From Altererythrobacter sp. (GTDB lineage: Bacteria > Pseudomonadota > Alphaproteobacteria > Sphingomonadales > Sphingomonadaceae): a DNA stretch of 8,185 nucleotides. The stretch lies in contig WTKI01000346.1 in the NCBI GenBank assembly GCA_011524425.1, positions 1 through 8,185 of the forward strand, in the 5' to 3' direction. A program made the translations under genes and the position numbers. This document shows positions 7,003 through 8,185 of the stretch, in pieces. A model generated the notes under the pieces. That model saw nothing but the letters and a program-made list of their open reading frames with translations. It did no database searches and was not told the origin of the DNA. How positions within the stretch are numbered: position 1 is the first letter of the stretch; each line of letters starts with the position of its first letter.

Positions 7003-7031
7003 GGCTGACAGAAATGAATGTCTCATCAGCC
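7003..7031. other. Inverted repeat in the pirin-azoR gap
   Basis: GGCTGA (7003-7008) and TCAGCC (7026-7031) are exact inverses around a 17-base loop; inside it GACA (7007-7010) can instead pair with TGTC (7019-7022). There is no run of T after it on either strand, so it is not a standard terminator. In the pirin-azoR transcript it might act as a processing or partial-attenuation hairpin. Confidence 0.3.
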
Positions 7032-7047
7032 GCCGCGCGCAGAATGT

Positions 7048-7764
7048 TTAGGCCGCGTCGACAAGGACCAGTTCACTGTCTTCGAGCGCGGTAATTGTGA
7101 CGCTCTCCAGCTGCGTGATAGCAACGCCGTCACGGGCTTTAGCTTCCACTTCTCCGACAGCGATTCTGCCACTTGCAGGGACCAGGTAGAGGTGCCGCGA
7201 GGGATCGCGCGGTGCGTAGGTTAAGCTCTCACCCGCTGCTACTGATGCGCCCAAAACTCTCGCATCGCTGCGGATGGGTAATGCATCATTACCCGCCATG
7301 ACGTCGTCTTCGCGAGCGCCACTTGCGAGTGTCACGAATTTTCCCGCTCGGTCAGTCTTCGGAAAGGGCCGGGCGCCCCATTGTGGCGCGCCGCCGCGCT
7401 CGTCGGGCACGATCCAGATCTGGAAGATCTGAGTGTCCTCGACCTCGTAATTGTATTCCGAGTGCTGGATGCCATCGCCCGCGCTCATGACTTGGACATC
7501 GCCAGCTTCTGTGCGCCCGGCATTGCCCATATTGTCGCGATGCGTGATGGCCCCTTGGCGAACATAGGTAATGATCTCCATGTCGCTGTGAGGGTGAGTG
7601 GGAAAGCCCGTTTGCGGGGCAATCGTATCGTCATTCCACACGCGCAAGCTACCCCAATTGACACGCGCTGGATCATGGTAATCAGCAAATGAGAAATGGT
7701 GATGGGCATCAAGCCAGCCGTGATTGGCTGAGCCAAGGCTTTCAAAAGGGCGAAGTTCGATCAT
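7048..7764 (-). CDS. Pirin-family bicupin, YhhW/quercetinase-like
   Basis: 238 residues, close to E. coli YhhW (231), a pirin with quercetin 2,3-dioxygenase activity. The N-terminal cupin carries all four expected metal ligands: H57 and H59 in GFPTHPHSDMEIITYV (53-68), and H101 and E103 in MSAGDGIQHSEYN (93-105), at nearly the same numbers as human pirin (H56, H58, H101, E103). ANHGWLDAHHHFSFADYHDP (13-32), LRVWNDD (40-46) and FQIWIVPDERG (114-124) are further family signatures. The second cupin (about 140-238) lacks the ligand set, as usual. The start is the ATG at 7764-7762 with AGGAGA seven bases upstream; the frame stays open to 7851, but the extra 29 residues are AT-rich and unlike pirin. 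It is the first gene of a pair with azoR and is divergent from the LysR-type gene. A metal-dependent oxygenase or redox-sensor role is inference. Confidence 0.92.
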   Translation of the reverse strand: MIELRPFESLGSANHGWLDAHHHFSFADYHDPARVNWGSLRVWNDDTIAPQTGFPTHPHSDMEIITYVRQGAITHRDNMGNAGRTEAGDVQVMSAGDGIQHSEYNYEVEDTQIFQIWIVPDERGGAPQWGARPFPKTDRAGKFVTLASGAREDDVMAGNDALPIRSDARVLGASVAAGESLTYAPRDPSRHLYLVPASGRIAVGEVEAKARDGVAITQLESVTITALEDSELVLVDAA

Positions 7765-7816
7765 GGCGTTGTCTCCTGAACGGCAATTGCTTGTGTTGGA
7801 GACTAGATAGAGATTG

Positions 7817-7835
7817 CAATTCAAGCTGATAATTG
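7817..7835. promoter_or_regulatory. Candidate LysR-type regulator binding site
   Basis: CAATT (7817-7821), nine bases, then AATTG (7831-7835) is a perfect dyad in which T7820 and A7832 stand in the T-N11-A spacing of LysR-family boxes (ATT-N9-AAT core). It lies in the 108-bp divergent gap, 53 bp before the pirin ATG and 38 bp before the regulator start, a typical place for autoregulation and control of the divergent pair. No clear -35/-10 pair was found for either side. Confidence 0.45.
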
Positions 7836-7851
7836 AGATAAAATTGCTCAA
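7833..7851. promoter_or_regulatory. Second palindrome in the divergent regulatory gap
   Basis: TTGAG (7833-7837) and CTCAA (7847-7851) are exact inverses with a 9-base spacer. It partly overlaps the neighbouring LysR-type box and has the same arm length and spacing, though it lacks the T-N11-A pattern. GCAATT (7816-7821) and AATTGC (7842-7847) form a wider dyad across both. Two adjoining half-overlapping sites would fit the recognition plus activation site arrangement of LysR tetramers; this is inference. Confidence 0.35.
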
Positions 7852-7872
7852 GATGTTTGGAAAATTAGAACA

Positions 7873-8185
7873 TTGAAGATCGGGGAGCCAACTCTAGACC
7901 AGCTGCGAATCTTTCTCGCAGTCGAGGAAGAGGGTAGCTTCGGCGGCGCCGCCAGGCGGATGGGGCGGGCAATTTCCGCAATCAGCTATGGCATTGCTCA
8001 GATGGAAGCGCAGCTGGGTGTCACGCTGTTTGAACGCGAAGGGTCACGCAAACCTGTCCTTACAAAAGAAGGCAAAGGCGTTCTCGCTGACGCGAAATCT
8101 ATCGCCGCTGCCTCGGACGCATTGCTTGCAAAAACGCGCAGTCTGCATAGCGGGCTTGAAAGCGAGATCACGCTTGCCCTTGATG
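7873..8185 (+). CDS. LysR-type transcriptional regulator, N-terminal part (cut by the right window edge)
   Basis: 104 codons are visible and open to the edge; the family is usually about 290-310 residues, so the effector-binding domain is nearly all missing. Residues about 8-68 form the LysR winged helix-turn-helix: LDQLRIFLAVEEEGSFGGAA (8-27), then GRAISAISYGIAQMEAQLG (31-49), LFEREGSRKPVLTKEGKGVL (52-71), followed by the long linker helix (ADAKSIAAASDALLAKTRSL). TTG at 7873-7875 is taken as the start because it places the domain correctly, GGAAA lies nine bases upstream, and no ATG or GTG precedes it in frame after the stop at 7834; the next ATG is inside the recognition region. It is transcribed away from the pirin-azoR pair, the usual layout of a LysR regulator and its targets. 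The effector cannot be judged from this part. Confidence 0.9.
   Translation, partial: MKIGEPTLDQLRIFLAVEEEGSFGGAARRMGRAISAISYGIAQMEAQLGVTLFEREGSRKPVLTKEGKGVLADAKSIAAASDALLAKTRSLHSGLESEITLALD

Overview
The window looks like chromosomal DNA of an alphaproteobacterium, most likely a sphingomonad (order Sphingomonadales, Erythrobacter-like). This is judged from protein character, moderate-to-high GC, a TTGACA promoter before a CCA-encoding tRNA, and gene content. No search was run, so the family-level placement is inference. Coding density is very high. I see no mobile element, CRISPR array or phage gene.

Positions 1-6164 hold one long minus-strand run. In transcription order it reads: a 49-codon basic/acidic protein of unknown function, gpmA (glycolysis), purE and purK (the N5-CAIR step of purine synthesis), folA (dihydrofolate reductase), ribF (FMN/FAD synthesis), an exported glycerophosphodiester phosphodiesterase-like protein, and the first 372 codons of ileS, which runs off the left edge. 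purE/purK, folA/ribF and ribF/GDPD overlap at their stop and start codons (TGATG, TGATG, ATGA), and the other gaps are 9-53 bp, so this is probably one transcription unit or a few nested ones. It joins central carbon flow, purine synthesis, folate and flavin cofactors and tRNA charging. The envelope phosphodiesterase is the odd member.

Positions 6165-6267 are a short divergent control region. It serves the minus-strand run on one side and a plus-strand tRNA-Thr(GGU) gene (6268-6342) on the other. The tRNA has a perfect -35 box, and its weak -10 box sits inside a GC-rich imperfect inverted repeat.

Positions 6377-8185 hold a small redox module. A minus-strand pair, a pirin/quercetinase-like cupin followed by an AzoR-type FMN-dependent NADH:quinone/azo reductase, is transcribed away from a LysR-type regulator that runs off the right edge. 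The shared 108-bp intergenic region carries a dyad with the T-N11-A spacing of LysR-family sites. The simplest model is that the regulator senses an aromatic or quinone-like signal and controls the pirin-azoR pair.

Nothing here is clearly a new system. The points most worth a second look are the substituted third metal ligand in the GDPD-like protein, the 10-bp periodic AAAGG array between gpmA and purE, the pirin-azoR-LysR module and its palindromes, the dyad over the tRNA promoter, and the small conserved-looking ORF ahead of gpmA.
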